NCBI GenBank assembly: GCA_016744295.1
Contig: JADGEQ010000004.1
Span: 124,001-188,000, forward strand
DNA: 64,000 bases
Direction of reading: 5' to 3'
Source: Desulfobacteraceae bacterium
Lineage (GTDB): Bacteria; Desulfobacterota; Desulfobacteria; Desulfobacterales; Desulfobacteraceae
Both the position numbers and the translations under genes were made by a program. Shown here piece by piece: positions 40,430 to 49,488 of the stretch. Below the pieces are notes generated by a model that was not told where the DNA came from, searched no databases, and saw nothing but the letters and a program-made list of their open reading frames with translations. The stretch's first letter is position 1. Each line of letters begins with the position of its first letter.

Positions 40430-41746
40430 TCAGTACATGAGATTGGGTAAAAATAGGATAATTGAAGGAAATGTGATCAGAATGATAATCCCCACAATGA
40501 TGGCGATGAGAAAAGGAAAAATGCCCTTGAATATTTTTTCCAGGGGGATCTCTTCTTTTAAAACATTTTTAGCCACCCCGTAAACCACATAAACATTTAT
40601 GCCAACCGGGGGAGTGATAACCCCCATTTCCGTGACCATGACAATGATGATTCCGAACCATATGGGATCAAATCCCAGTTCCATGACCACTGGGAAAAAA
40701 ATGGGCACGGTCAGGGTGACAAAGGCCAGGGCATCCATGAAGCAGCCGCCTATGAAGTAGATCATTATGATCACGCCCATAACCAGAACCGGAGACATCT
40801 CAAGTCCTGCTACCCAGCCGGCTATTTCAAAGGGGATTCGGGTCACTGCCAAAAATTTGCCAAAGATTACGGCACCTGCAATGAGCATGAGCACCATGCA
40901 GGATGTTCTCAGAGTTTCCATAAGGGATTTGACAAAGCCCTGCCAGGTGATCTGCCGCCTGATAAGGGCGATGCTCAGTATGCCAAAGGCACCGATGGCT
41001 GCGGCTTCAGTGGGGGTGAAAAGCCCGATGAAAATTCCGCCGATGACCAGGATGAAAACAATGAGGGTTTCCCCAAGACCCAAAAGGGCCTTGAGCTTTT
41101 CCTGCCAGGAAAAGCGTTCTCCTGGAGGGCCTTGTTCCGGGGAGATCCGGCATCGGATATAGATGCAGATGATAAAGAGCAGGGTTACCAGAAGGGCGGG
41201 GAAAATTCCTGCCACAAACAGGGCGCCAATGGATTGTTCGGTGAGGATCCCGTAAATGATCAGAACAACGGAGGGGGGCATGATCATGCCGATACCGCCA
41301 CCCGAGGCCACTGATCCTGTGGCAAGCTCGTCATCATAATTGTATCGTTTCATTTCAGGCAGGCCCACTGTGGCCATGGTAGCTGCCGTGGCAGGACTGG
41401 ATCCGCACACCGCACCAAAGGCGGTGCAGGCGGAGACCGTTGCCATGGCAAGGCCGCCCCTTACATTGCCCATGAATTTGTAGCCGGCTTCATAGAGTCG
41501 TTTGCTGATGCCGGAGTTGAACCCCAGCTGGCCCATGAGGATAAACAAGGGAATAGTCGTCAAATCATAGGAGTCAAAGGTTTCATAGACGTTTCTGGAC
41601 AACAGGACAAGTCCGGCATCTGTGCTGATCATGCAGGAGAATCCCACAAATCCCACCGAGGCCATGACAAATGCCACAGGCATCCGTGTAAAGAACATGA
41701 GAATCATAATGATAATGCCGGTGATGCCAATAAAAGTCGGGCTCAT
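40430..41746 (-). CDS. dctM: TRAP transporter large permease, DctM
   Basis: Encodes 438 residues with about twelve membrane helices and the conserved DctM signatures (IPLFILMGQLGFNSG, TVSACTAFGAVCGSSPATAATMATVGLPEM, VSGGGIGMIMPPSVVLIIYG split around 120-165, and FTPTEAAAIGAFG). It is the sodium-coupled translocating subunit that works with DctQ and the periplasmic DctP to import C4-dicarboxylates or other organic acids. Its start overlaps the dctQ stop by four bases. A terminator follows. Confidence 0.93.
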   Translation of the reverse strand: MSPTFIGITGIIIMILMFFTRMPVAFVMASVGFVGFSCMISTDAGLVLLSRNVYETFDSYDLTTIPLFILMGQLGFNSGISKRLYEAGYKFMGNVRGGLAMATVSACTAFGAVCGSSPATAATMATVGLPEMKRYNYDDELATGSVASGGGIGMIMPPSVVLIIYGILTEQSIGALFVAGIFPALLVTLLFIICIYIRCRISPEQGPPGERFSWQEKLKALLGLGETLIVFILVIGGIFIGLFTPTEAAAIGAFGILSIALIRRQITWQGFVKSLMETLRTSCMVLMLIAGAVIFGKFLAVTRIPFEIAGWVAGLEMSPVLVMGVIIMIYFIGGCFMDALAFVTLTVPIFFPVVMELGFDPIWFGIIIVMVTEMGVITPPVGINVYVVYGVAKNVLKEEIPLEKIFKGIFPFLIAIIVGIIILITFPSIILFLPNLMY

Positions 41747-42237
41747 TTTGTTTTCAACTCTCTTAATTGCTTAATATTGCCAAGGATCGTCTCCAGAATC
41801 GTCACAGAGAAAACCAACATGCCGAATGCGAGCAGGTATACGATGTAGTAAATGGGAAATTCCAGGTTCATGGAAACTTCACCTGTTTCATGGATGTCCT
41901 TGGCATAGAGAAACATCTGCCAGGTGATCAGGCTGAAAAGGATCAGGCTCAAGCTTTTGGTGAAAATGTCGAACCCGATTTGGGCTTTCTTTGACAATAG
42001 CCGGACCAGTATTTCCACCCCCACATGGCCGTCTACTTTATGGGTATAGGGCAGGGCTGCTGCCACCACAATGGTTGCCAGAAAACCCACCAATTCCACT
42101 GAACCGAATATGGGGTGTTTGAAAAAACGACCGATGACATCCACAACGGTTAAGAGCATCATGCTGGTCAGTGCAATTGCACCGATTATTTTTAGAAAAT
42201 CTGAAAATTTGTCCAGGGCCGTAAAAATCATTTTCAT
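41743..42237 (-). CDS. dctQ: TRAP transporter small permease, DctQ
   Basis: Encodes 164 residues with four membrane helices (about 17-35, 45-65, 87-107 and 126-148), the standard DctQ layout, with the family feature VVDVIGRFF after helix 1 and DGHVGVEIL between helices 2 and 3. It partners the large permease encoded downstream with a four-base overlap. Confidence 0.9.
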   Translation of the reverse strand: MKMIFTALDKFSDFLKIIGAIALTSMMLLTVVDVIGRFFKHPIFGSVELVGFLATIVVAAALPYTHKVDGHVGVEILVRLLSKKAQIGFDIFTKSLSLILFSLITWQMFLYAKDIHETGEVSMNLEFPIYYIVYLLAFGMLVFSVTILETILGNIKQLRELKTK

Positions 42238-42338
42238 GGGAAATCCTGATTCATCTTTTTTTGAATGCCAATTGTCTTGCCCAGATCACGACCGGCCTGG
42301 CCTGGATCTGGGCAAGGGGTTAAACCATATTGATTGGT

Positions 42339-43334
42339 TTACATACTTGTTTTGATGAACGCTACAACTGCTTTTCCATCAACGCCTTTTGCCGAGGCTT
42401 TTTCTATGTACCCATCAATAACCGGTACAACGGCAGCTTCCCATTTTTTTGATTCTGTATCGGAAAGGGGGACCACTTTGCCGCCTTTGGATAAAAAGAA
42501 CTCCATACCAAGTTTATCGGCTTCATCCCAGGCTAGCCCATGTTTTACTGACCATTCGTCATTGATCGCTTTGATAATTTTTTGCTGTTCAGGTGTGAGG
42601 GCTGCCCATTTTTTCTTGTTCATGAATACGGCAAAGGTGGTGGTATAGGCAGTGGAAAAGTTCTGGGTCATATAGTGAACCACTTCACCCAGTTTCCATC
42701 CCTTGTTGGCTTCAATGGGATGGGAGGAACCGTCAACAACTCCCTTTTGGAGCATCTGGTAGCATTCTCTCATTGATTTACCCACCGGGGATGCGCCCAG
42801 GGCTGCCTGGACCAGACCACTGGTGCCGGTACCTCTTAGTTTAAGGCCTTTGACATCGGCCAGTGATTTTACTTGTTTGTCCCGGGTATGGATCAATCCG
42901 GGACCATGGGCATGGACAAACATCATGGCGGTATCATTAAATTCCTTGGGCTCAAATTTGTTTAATACTGCGTTGGCAACGGCAGTTGCCTGGACCCCAC
43001 TGGTATAACCCATGGGAAGGTCAATGGCAGAGGCAACCGGAAACCGTCCCCTTGAATAGGCCAGCACTGTCATGCCGATATCTGCAATTCCCTGTACAAC
43101 ACCGTCATAGGTTTGGGGGGCCTTGGTCAACGTGCCAGCCGGGAAATAATTGATGGTAATTTCTCCCTTGGTTCTTTTCTCTACTTCCTTGCACCAGCTT
43201 TCAGCCAATTGACTTTGAATGTGGGTGGGTGGGAAAAAGTTTGCATAGGTGAGTTTGGTCTTTGCCGATGCAGTGACAGTAAACAATGAGCAAATAAAAA
43301 AAACTACAACAGCCGGAATGGTTATCCTCTTCAT
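42339..43334 (-). CDS. dctP: TRAP transporter periplasmic substrate-binding protein, DctP
   Basis: Encodes 331 residues with a cleavable signal peptide (ending ASAKT near residue 25) and the DctP fold: LTYANFFPPTHIQS, GVVQGIADIGMTVLAYSRGRFP, and LKLRGTGTSG with the arginine that binds the substrate carboxylate, then KGVVDGSSHP. The ligand is an organic acid of unknown identity. TAGGAGG precedes the ATG. The upstream 600 bases carry an array of dyad operators, so expression is regulated, presumably by the substrate through a regulator not encoded here. Confidence 0.92.
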   Translation of the reverse strand: MKRITIPAVVVFFICSLFTVTASAKTKLTYANFFPPTHIQSQLAESWCKEVEKRTKGEITINYFPAGTLTKAPQTYDGVVQGIADIGMTVLAYSRGRFPVASAIDLPMGYTSGVQATAVANAVLNKFEPKEFNDTAMMFVHAHGPGLIHTRDKQVKSLADVKGLKLRGTGTSGLVQAALGASPVGKSMRECYQMLQKGVVDGSSHPIEANKGWKLGEVVHYMTQNFSTAYTTTFAVFMNKKKWAALTPEQQKIIKAINDEWSVKHGLAWDEADKLGMEFFLSKGGKVVPLSDTESKKWEAAVVPVIDGYIEKASAKGVDGKAVVAFIKTSM

Positions 43335-43469
43335 TTTGTTGACCTCCTAAAAAAGTTTGTAATGGGGCCAAAATTTACGTGGACCCAGATTGTAGGAAAT
43401 GGGGCTGAATGGCGTTGCGTTGGGCGTTCACCTCCTTGAATTAAAAGCGTAAATTAATAGTGCTATAAT

Positions 43470-43757
43470 GTAACTATATGTCAGCTATATTAAATAACTA
43501 TATTTAAAAGGAAGAAACCCTGTCAAGGGAAAAGTTGGGTTTGAAAAAGAAAAGTGTTTTAAAGAAAGTTGACATATCAACTATGCTTTTAAAACAAAGG
43601 GTTATGCCGGATTTGACACAGGGAAATAGAGGTTGAATTGCAACTATAATATGGCTGTATGTTAGCTATTATAAAATTTTGAGTTTTGGGCTTTTTTGCA
43701 CGGAGAAAGGAATGTGTATGAAAATATCGCGAACCACTCGATGGTTGATATGTCAAC
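43470..43757. promoter_or_regulatory. Array of related dyad operators upstream of the TRAP operon
   Basis: GTTGACATATCAAC (43568-43581) and GTTGATATGTCAAC (43744-43757) are exact reverse complements. Related sites are GTTGAATTGCAAC (43632-43644), GCTGTATGTTAGC (43654-43666) and ACTATATGTCAGCTAT (about 43473-43488). The gap 43335-43932 has no gene. The form suggests a GntR- or similar dimeric regulator. Confidence 0.65.
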
Positions 43758-43932
43758 TAATAAATATTTAAAGTTAGGCAATAACTATCTATTTTTTTAT
43801 TTGTTTTTTAGGTTTGGGAGTGGATAAAAAACTCATTTTAGATGATCTGCTATACTAAACTTTGGCATGCTTTCGTATCAATTTTTCAGTTGATTTCATT
43901 AAATTGCTCATAAAGGATATCCCTGGGAGGGA

Positions 43933-44688
43933 TCAGATTTGGATATAAATATACCCGCCCCGACCATAGCCAAAATGTTTAAACACGTGATTGTAGTGGG
44001 TGGAGATACCTTTGTAAAAGGTCTTAAATGGAATTTGGTAGGGAAGGTGCTGGGATGGGTCCACATCCAGAAGGGTGACCTTTCGGGTGTCTATATTAAA
44101 TCCACCCACCGGGGATATATGGGGGATATTCAATTCCCGGACAAAGCAGCCCTGGTCAAAGTGGGCAATGATCAAACAATCCCCCCGACTTTCAAATTGT
44201 TCAAGACGCGACAAAAGGGTCTGTTGAATGTGGGAGGAGTGGATTCCCTGTGCCTGGACAATTTCAAGCAGGTGATAATGGATGTTATAGGCCTCCAGAC
44301 TGGTTTTTACCACCTGTCCGAGTACTTCCAGGGGAAGCCCCCGGCGCCCTTTATAGCCGTTGTCTCCCATCCGCTCTTTCCAGTGGGCCGTTCTGACCTT
44401 CTCAAGGATTTCCTGTTGGGTGATGGGGAGGTGATTCGGGGCATTGGTCTTTTCAAGAATGGCATTTACCACACAGACCACCGAAGCAACAGAACAGGAG
44501 GATTCGTGGAATTGTTTGACATGGTGGCGGAACAGGGCATCTTTTAATGGATTTCCACTTTCTATAACAGGGGGGGCTACAGGTTCAGCCCGATCCTTCC
44601 CAAAGGTTCCGGTGCGGGTTATTTTATGGGAAAAATATCTTAGATAAAGATAGCTGCGCATGATATATTTTAATACAAGCATTTCCAT
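43933..44688 (-). CDS. Phytochelatin synthase-like papain-fold protein
   Basis: Encodes 251 residues. The catalytic triad of the phytochelatin synthase family can be placed at Cys65 (FHESSCSVASVVCVVNAI), His190 (PHISPVGGFN) and Asp208 (VTLLDVDPS); the His-to-Asp spacing of 18 equals that of plant enzymes. The region after the Asp, PYQIPFKTFYKGI, also follows the family pattern. Bacterial homologues usually cleave glycine from glutathione or act on gamma-glutamyl peptides rather than make phytochelatins. No signal peptide is clear, although the N-terminus is hydrophobic. Start chosen at ATG with GGGTGAG upstream. Confidence 0.72.
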   Translation of the reverse strand: MEMLVLKYIMRSYLYLRYFSHKITRTGTFGKDRAEPVAPPVIESGNPLKDALFRHHVKQFHESSCSVASVVCVVNAILEKTNAPNHLPITQQEILEKVRTAHWKERMGDNGYKGRRGLPLEVLGQVVKTSLEAYNIHYHLLEIVQAQGIHSSHIQQTLLSRLEQFESRGDCLIIAHFDQGCFVRELNIPHISPVGGFNIDTRKVTLLDVDPSQHLPYQIPFKTFYKGISTHYNHVFKHFGYGRGGYIYIQI

Positions 44689-44788
44689 TACTCACCCGTT
44701 TCATTCCGGTTCTTTGATTATTCAACTATCAATATGGTATTCTTCAATATCGGTTCCATTTTTTTTTTGTCAATGGAAGGGAGTTCCT

Positions 44789-45250
44789 TTATCTTTCCGG
44801 AATGGGGTGGGGGGTATGGTTCACCAAAAGGCAAAATTTGCCGTCCACTTCTTCCATGTGTCTGGATAATTTGACAAGGGCATGCTGGGAAAATTTAATG
44901 CAGTGTTCTTGGGTCTGAAGATAAAGAGAATCATTCCTGGTAAACAATTGTTCCGGATATAGATTCATGCTGGCTGAGGTGTTCAGGGTAAGTACAACGG
45001 TATCATCAAGAAAGACATTCACCACAAACAAAGCCGTGTCCTCATGGGGAAAATATACCTTTTCCTCCGCCCCATCGGTTATCTGGGAAAGATGGTATCC
45101 CCGGTGATCCTTTTGGATGGACCGATTAAAATGCCGGATAATTTTCGGGTGCTCAAATTTTCCGTGCTCATTGTGCCAGTTACCGTTTTTGTCCATCCAG
45201 AACACGGCCTCTTCTTTGGGAACGATGATGGTTTTTTTTTCTGATGCCAT
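44789..45250 (-). CDS. DUF1285-like protein
   Basis: Encodes 153 residues from the ATG at 45250, which has AAAGGA about eight bases upstream; the ATG at 45274 has no ribosome site. The segment FWMDKNGNWHNEHGKFEHP followed by IIRHFNRSIQKDHRGYHL resembles the DUF1285 family (residue wording recalled from memory, so moderate confidence). Function unknown. It is the same direction as the phytochelatin-synthase-like gene and ends 100 bases before it, so they may be co-transcribed. Confidence 0.6.
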   Translation of the reverse strand: MASEKKTIIVPKEEAVFWMDKNGNWHNEHGKFEHPKIIRHFNRSIQKDHRGYHLSQITDGAEEKVYFPHEDTALFVVNVFLDDTVVLTLNTSASMNLYPEQLFTRNDSLYLQTQEHCIKFSQHALVKLSRHMEEVDGKFCLLVNHTPHPIPER

Positions 45251-45399
45251 TGCGGGAATCCTTTTTTTATCCATAGGTTTTGAGCAACCATTTGTTTAAT
45301 TATCCCAAAATCAGTTCCATGACAACAGGTAAATCTTGTACCGGGTCGGGTATTGACATGATTCAGGAAATATCGCATTTTTGATCTGAGGAGAAACGC

Positions 45400-46170
45400 A
45401 TGAGACAAGACAAGGCGCAATTAACAATGATGACCATGAATATCAGGTTTGGTCTTGCCCGGGACGGTGAAAACGGATGGCAGCATCGAAAGTTTCTGGT
45501 GGATAAGCTTATTAAAAAATATCCCGGGGATTTTTTTTGCTTCCAGGAGGTGAATCATTTCCAGGCAGATTTTTTGGTCCGGGCGTTGCCTGGATACAGG
45601 GTTTTGGGGCAGCACAATAAACGTATTGACTGGTGGCAGAGCAATCTGATTCTTTCTCACCCGTCATGGAATTGCCTTGAGCAAAAACATTATTTTTTGA
45701 GTGATACCCCCACTGTGACTTCTAAACTTTCGGGTTCCAAATGGCCCCGGCAATGTGTGATCGGTTTGTTTCGACGAGAGAAAGATCAGATCCTGGTGGT
45801 GAATACCCATTTTGATTTTGCCCCTGGTGTCCAGGAAAAAAGTGCCAAATTGGTCATGGGTTTTTTGTCGGAATTTCCCCCCCTGCCCATTGTCATCATG
45901 GGAGATTTTAATTCCAACCCCGGTTCCCTGGCCCACGTTTTGTTCAAAACCCAGGGGTTTGAAGGGGCGTTTGATGATGAAATCACCACCACCTTCCATG
46001 GATTTGAGGGAACAGACACGGGGAAATATATTGACTGGATTCTCTACCAGGGAGGACTGACACCCGCTTTTTGCCAGGTGGTAACCGATTCTTTTACAAA
46101 TCGGTTTCCTTCGGATCATTATCCTGTCCGGGCCGTGTTTGACTGGGCTGATGCAAGGGCAGCCTTATGA
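45400..46170 (+). CDS. Endonuclease/exonuclease/phosphatase (EEP) family protein
   Basis: Encodes 256 residues with the EEP metal-site motifs in order: TMNIRFG near residue 12, FCFQEVN near 46, VVNTHFDF near 136, VIMGDFNSNPGS near 168 and [10 protein letters not shown] near the end. Members hydrolyse phosphodiester bonds in DNA, lipids or small molecules; no signal peptide is present, so a cytoplasmic substrate is expected. GAGGAG lies before the ATG. Its last 77 bases overlap, tail to tail, the end of the minus-strand kinase gene. Confidence 0.85.
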   Translation: MRQDKAQLTMMTMNIRFGLARDGENGWQHRKFLVDKLIKKYPGDFFCFQEVNHFQADFLVRALPGYRVLGQHNKRIDWWQSNLILSHPSWNCLEQKHYFLSDTPTVTSKLSGSKWPRQCVIGLFRREKDQILVVNTHFDFAPGVQEKSAKLVMGFLSEFPPLPIVIMGDFNSNPGSLAHVLFKTQGFEGAFDDEITTTFHGFEGTDTGKYIDWILYQGGLTPAFCQVVTDSFTNRFPSDHYPVRAVFDWADARAAL

Positions 46171-49138
46171 GAAAGCTTGTTCCTTTGCCGGGAAAGGATT
46201 CAACCGTGATATTCCCTTTATGGTTTTTCTTCACGATGAAATAGGATATATACAATCCAAGCCCGGTGCCGATCCCAACGGATTTGGTTGTGAAAAATGG
46301 TTCAAAAATCCTTGTTTTCGTATCATCGTCCATGCCCGGTCCATTATCCTGGATTTTGATCAGAACCGAATCAGAATCCAATTTTGTCTGAACAATAAAG
46401 CTGGGCGGGGTGTTTTCAGGATTTTCCATCATTGCATGGGCGCCATTTTTTAAAATATTGAAAAAAACCTGTTGGATTTTTCCCAAATCAAAGGACACAT
46501 GGGGGAGATCGGAAGAATAGGACCGGAAAATTTTGATTTTTTTAAAATCAACCTGCTTATTAAAATCATAATCTTTTTCCATGATATTAATGGTATGATC
46601 CAGCGCTTTTGATATGTCCTGCTTTGAATATGAACTATCACTTTTCCGGCTAAATGTCAGCATATTGGCAACAATATCAGCTGCTCGCCTGCTGGAATCC
46701 AATATGGCTGTCAGCATTTGGAAAATGCTGCGGTCTTTCAAATAGGCATGGAGCTTTTCCAGATCAATCCCTATTTGGTTTGCAGCCTGCTGGTTTTTTT
46801 CCATATCCGGTTTTGTTCGGTTTTGTATCACCTGGGCACATTGGATGATGCCGGCAAGGGGATTGTTTATTTCATGGGCCATGCCGGCGGCAAGGCTGCC
46901 GATGGACTGCATCTTTTCAGTTTGAATCATCATCTCTTCCATCTTAACCCTGTCGGTGACATTATCAATTCGAATCACCGCACCCTCAATGGTTTTGCCG
47001 ATAAGGGGGTAAACCGTTGCATCGTAAAATAATGGCTCATTATTCATGGGAATCTCAATCCTCTGTTCTGTTTTGATCTCTCCATTTTTCAGGGTTTGAA
47101 AAACAATTGATTTTATTTTTTTAAGCAAAGGGAATACGTCAAAAACAAGCTGGTTCTCCACCAGTTCAAATTGTTCCCCGGTCAGTGTCCGGGCTTCGGT
47201 GTTCCACAGGGTAATCCTTGCCTGGGTATCCACACCAATAATGATGGAGGGCATGGAATTAATAATATTTGACAGCATACTCCTGAGGGAAATATTGGAA
47301 TCTTCAATATTTAATTTTGATTTTTCAAGGGTGGATATAGCGGTCTCTGTACTGTCTGCCAAGGAGTTGAATGCATGACTCAGCGCACCTATCTCGTCGG
47401 AGGAATGAATATCCAGGCGATATTTCATCTCTCCATTTTGAAAGCGGGAGATCCCTTTGATCATGCGGGTGATTTTTTGGGTGAGGGTGGATGCCATTAA
47501 AACGGCAATCATGATGACAAGAATACTCATTGCAACGGTGTAAAACGTCAGCCGAGTTGCCGTTTGCCCCAGGGAGGTTAACATCACCTTCTGGTTTTCC
47601 AGACTTTGTTTCGCAATTGCACGGGTATATTGGGTTTCAATTTTTTTGATACGCCTTGCCGTAATTTCTGCGGGCTTGTGAAATTCATTGACATTTGCAC
47701 CTATGGTTACAAACCCGAATCCTCTGGGGGTTTTACCGTACTGGCCGGTATCATAGGGTATGGAAGCAGCAGTTGTCAGCTTATTTAATCCGCTCCAGTG
47801 AATTACAAAAGATCCTGATCCCCCATATTGGGTAATATTGTTCCATCCATCGCATTGGGGAGCAAAATTTAGATATCTGCAGTCCAGGGCAACCAGTCCT
47901 TTTTGAGTCAGCTCCTTTGAAGGTTTTTTGGCAAGGGATTGATTTTCAAAGTTTGGCAGCCCATCTAAAAATTGACCAATGGGTTGATCCGTTTTTTTCC
48001 ACTTTTCATAGAGGCTGTCTTCCAGCCAGGGCATGGCCGGATCTCCTGTATCAGGATCAACTCCCACAATAAAATAATCCCTGGGATGGGAAATATTGCG
48101 ACCCTTGTAATCCCACATGAAGGCATAGTTTCCAGAAGCTGCGTCTGAGATAGCGGAGTACCGTTCTTCTGTGGGAACAATATGATCGGTGAACTCCATA
48201 ATATGGGTATGATCCAGAGCCAGGGTTATGTATCCTTTGATGATGCCGTTTTCAACCACTGGTGTCGCCCACCGGACAATGCCCTGGAATTTTTTGCCCA
48301 CAGGGTTTTCCTTGCCCGCATACCCTGACTGTTCAGGATTGAACCCACTGTCCATTTGACTGGCTCTTGTCTTTGTATAGGGGCCAATCATTTGGGTTTT
48401 AACATAGGCTCCAATCACTTCAGAAACATATATTTCACCCGCTTTTAATTTTTTTAATTCTTTAAAATAGGTTTCTGCCCGGCAAAAGGTTTGGTCTTTT
48501 TGTGAAATATCTCTAAGCTTATTGGAAAGCTTGCCGGAAGAGGTGGCTTTTATCCGTTCTTTTCCGTTGGTATCCACAAAGGTCATTTCCAGATACAAAG
48601 GGATCTCTTTTTGAGTTCCGATCTGTTCTTGACCCCTGTAGTGAAAATCAAGTTCATTGTCTGGGTTTCCTGCTAGTACCGAATGATTTGAAGCCGGCTG
48701 TTTCGTTGCCGGCTTCCAGGCATCCCCGGTTTCATTTATTACCCAGGGATCATGGAGAATAATGCTTCGTTTTTGGGTGTTTAAAAAGGTTTTATATGTG
48801 TTTGTGTCGTGTGGCAGCAAGGCTGCCAGCCGGATGTCCCCGTCCCGGCCTTTCAGGAAGGCGGCCACCCTGAGAGCTGTATCGGTTGTCAGCCGTTCAA
48901 TTGCCTCCCTGGATTTGATATCAAGGGCACGGATGGAGCTTGAGGTGGCAAGATTGGCAACCTGTTTGGTGGTCTGGGTGCTGGTGTCAGCCATTCGATT
49001 GATATGGCTTTCCAATGTAATGGCCAGGGTTGAAATTTCATTCCATGCAAACCATGCCAGGACGACCAGGGGAATCACTTTGATCAGGACAAAGATTCCG
49101 ATAAGCTTATCCCTGATACTTGCTTTATATCCAGTCAA
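46094..49138 (-). CDS. Large Cache-HAMP-PAS sensor histidine kinase
   Basis: Encodes 1014 residues from a TTG start with GGAG seven bases upstream. A first membrane helix (about 9-30) and a second (about 540-562) flank a periplasmic sensing region of about 500 residues with Cache-like features ([18 protein letters not shown]). HAMP (570-620), PAS (645-760), HisKA with His in [14 protein letters not shown] and a HATPase domain ([42 protein letters not shown]) follow. HisKA is interrupted by an insert with [13 protein letters not shown]. No response regulator is adjacent. The gap 49139-49488 upstream shows no gene. Confidence 0.9.
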   Translation of the reverse strand: MTGYKASIRDKLIGIFVLIKVIPLVVLAWFAWNEISTLAITLESHINRMADTSTQTTKQVANLATSSSIRALDIKSREAIERLTTDTALRVAAFLKGRDGDIRLAALLPHDTNTYKTFLNTQKRSIILHDPWVINETGDAWKPATKQPASNHSVLAGNPDNELDFHYRGQEQIGTQKEIPLYLEMTFVDTNGKERIKATSSGKLSNKLRDISQKDQTFCRAETYFKELKKLKAGEIYVSEVIGAYVKTQMIGPYTKTRASQMDSGFNPEQSGYAGKENPVGKKFQGIVRWATPVVENGIIKGYITLALDHTHIMEFTDHIVPTEERYSAISDAASGNYAFMWDYKGRNISHPRDYFIVGVDPDTGDPAMPWLEDSLYEKWKKTDQPIGQFLDGLPNFENQSLAKKPSKELTQKGLVALDCRYLNFAPQCDGWNNITQYGGSGSFVIHWSGLNKLTTAASIPYDTGQYGKTPRGFGFVTIGANVNEFHKPAEITARRIKKIETQYTRAIAKQSLENQKVMLTSLGQTATRLTFYTVAMSILVIMIAVLMASTLTQKITRMIKGISRFQNGEMKYRLDIHSSDEIGALSHAFNSLADSTETAISTLEKSKLNIEDSNISLRSMLSNIINSMPSIIIGVDTQARITLWNTEARTLTGEQFELVENQLVFDVFPLLKKIKSIVFQTLKNGEIKTEQRIEIPMNNEPLFYDATVYPLIGKTIEGAVIRIDNVTDRVKMEEMMIQTEKMQSIGSLAAGMAHEINNPLAGIIQCAQVIQNRTKPDMEKNQQAANQIGIDLEKLHAYLKDRSIFQMLTAILDSSRRAADIVANMLTFSRKSDSSYSKQDISKALDHTINIMEKDYDFNKQVDFKKIKIFRSYSSDLPHVSFDLGKIQQVFFNILKNGAHAMMENPENTPPSFIVQTKLDSDSVLIKIQDNGPGMDDDTKTRIFEPFFTTKSVGIGTGLGLYISYFIVKKNHKGNITVESFPGKGTSFLIRLPLHQPSQTRPGQDNDPKETDL

Positions 49139-49488
49139 AAATGATCTCCATAAATCAAGTGCTCACACATTTATCCAGCCCTGTTAAAATGCGATAAAGC
49201 GTTTGTAAATTTTAGGACGCAATTTGTTTTGTAGATAAACCTATCATATCAATGTGTATCATCCTTGTAAAGCAAAAGCCCTTGGCCAAATATATTGGAC
49301 AATTTGGATTTGGGTAAAAGGAACCATTTTACTTGTCCTAGGGAATCATTTATGCTGAAACCAAAATGGTCTCGGTCATAACCGTGTCGTGACTATTTTC
49401 TTATGGAAGAAAACTGACTGGAAAAGACTATTCTGAAAGGATCAAATGTTATCCAATCCGAAATCTGCCAATTGGCAGTACAGACTCC
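49139..49488. other. 350-base intergenic region between divergent kinase and hrpB genes
   Basis: No open frame with a ribosome site, no RNA gene and no strong hairpin were seen. It must hold the promoters of the two divergent genes. Confidence 0.6.
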
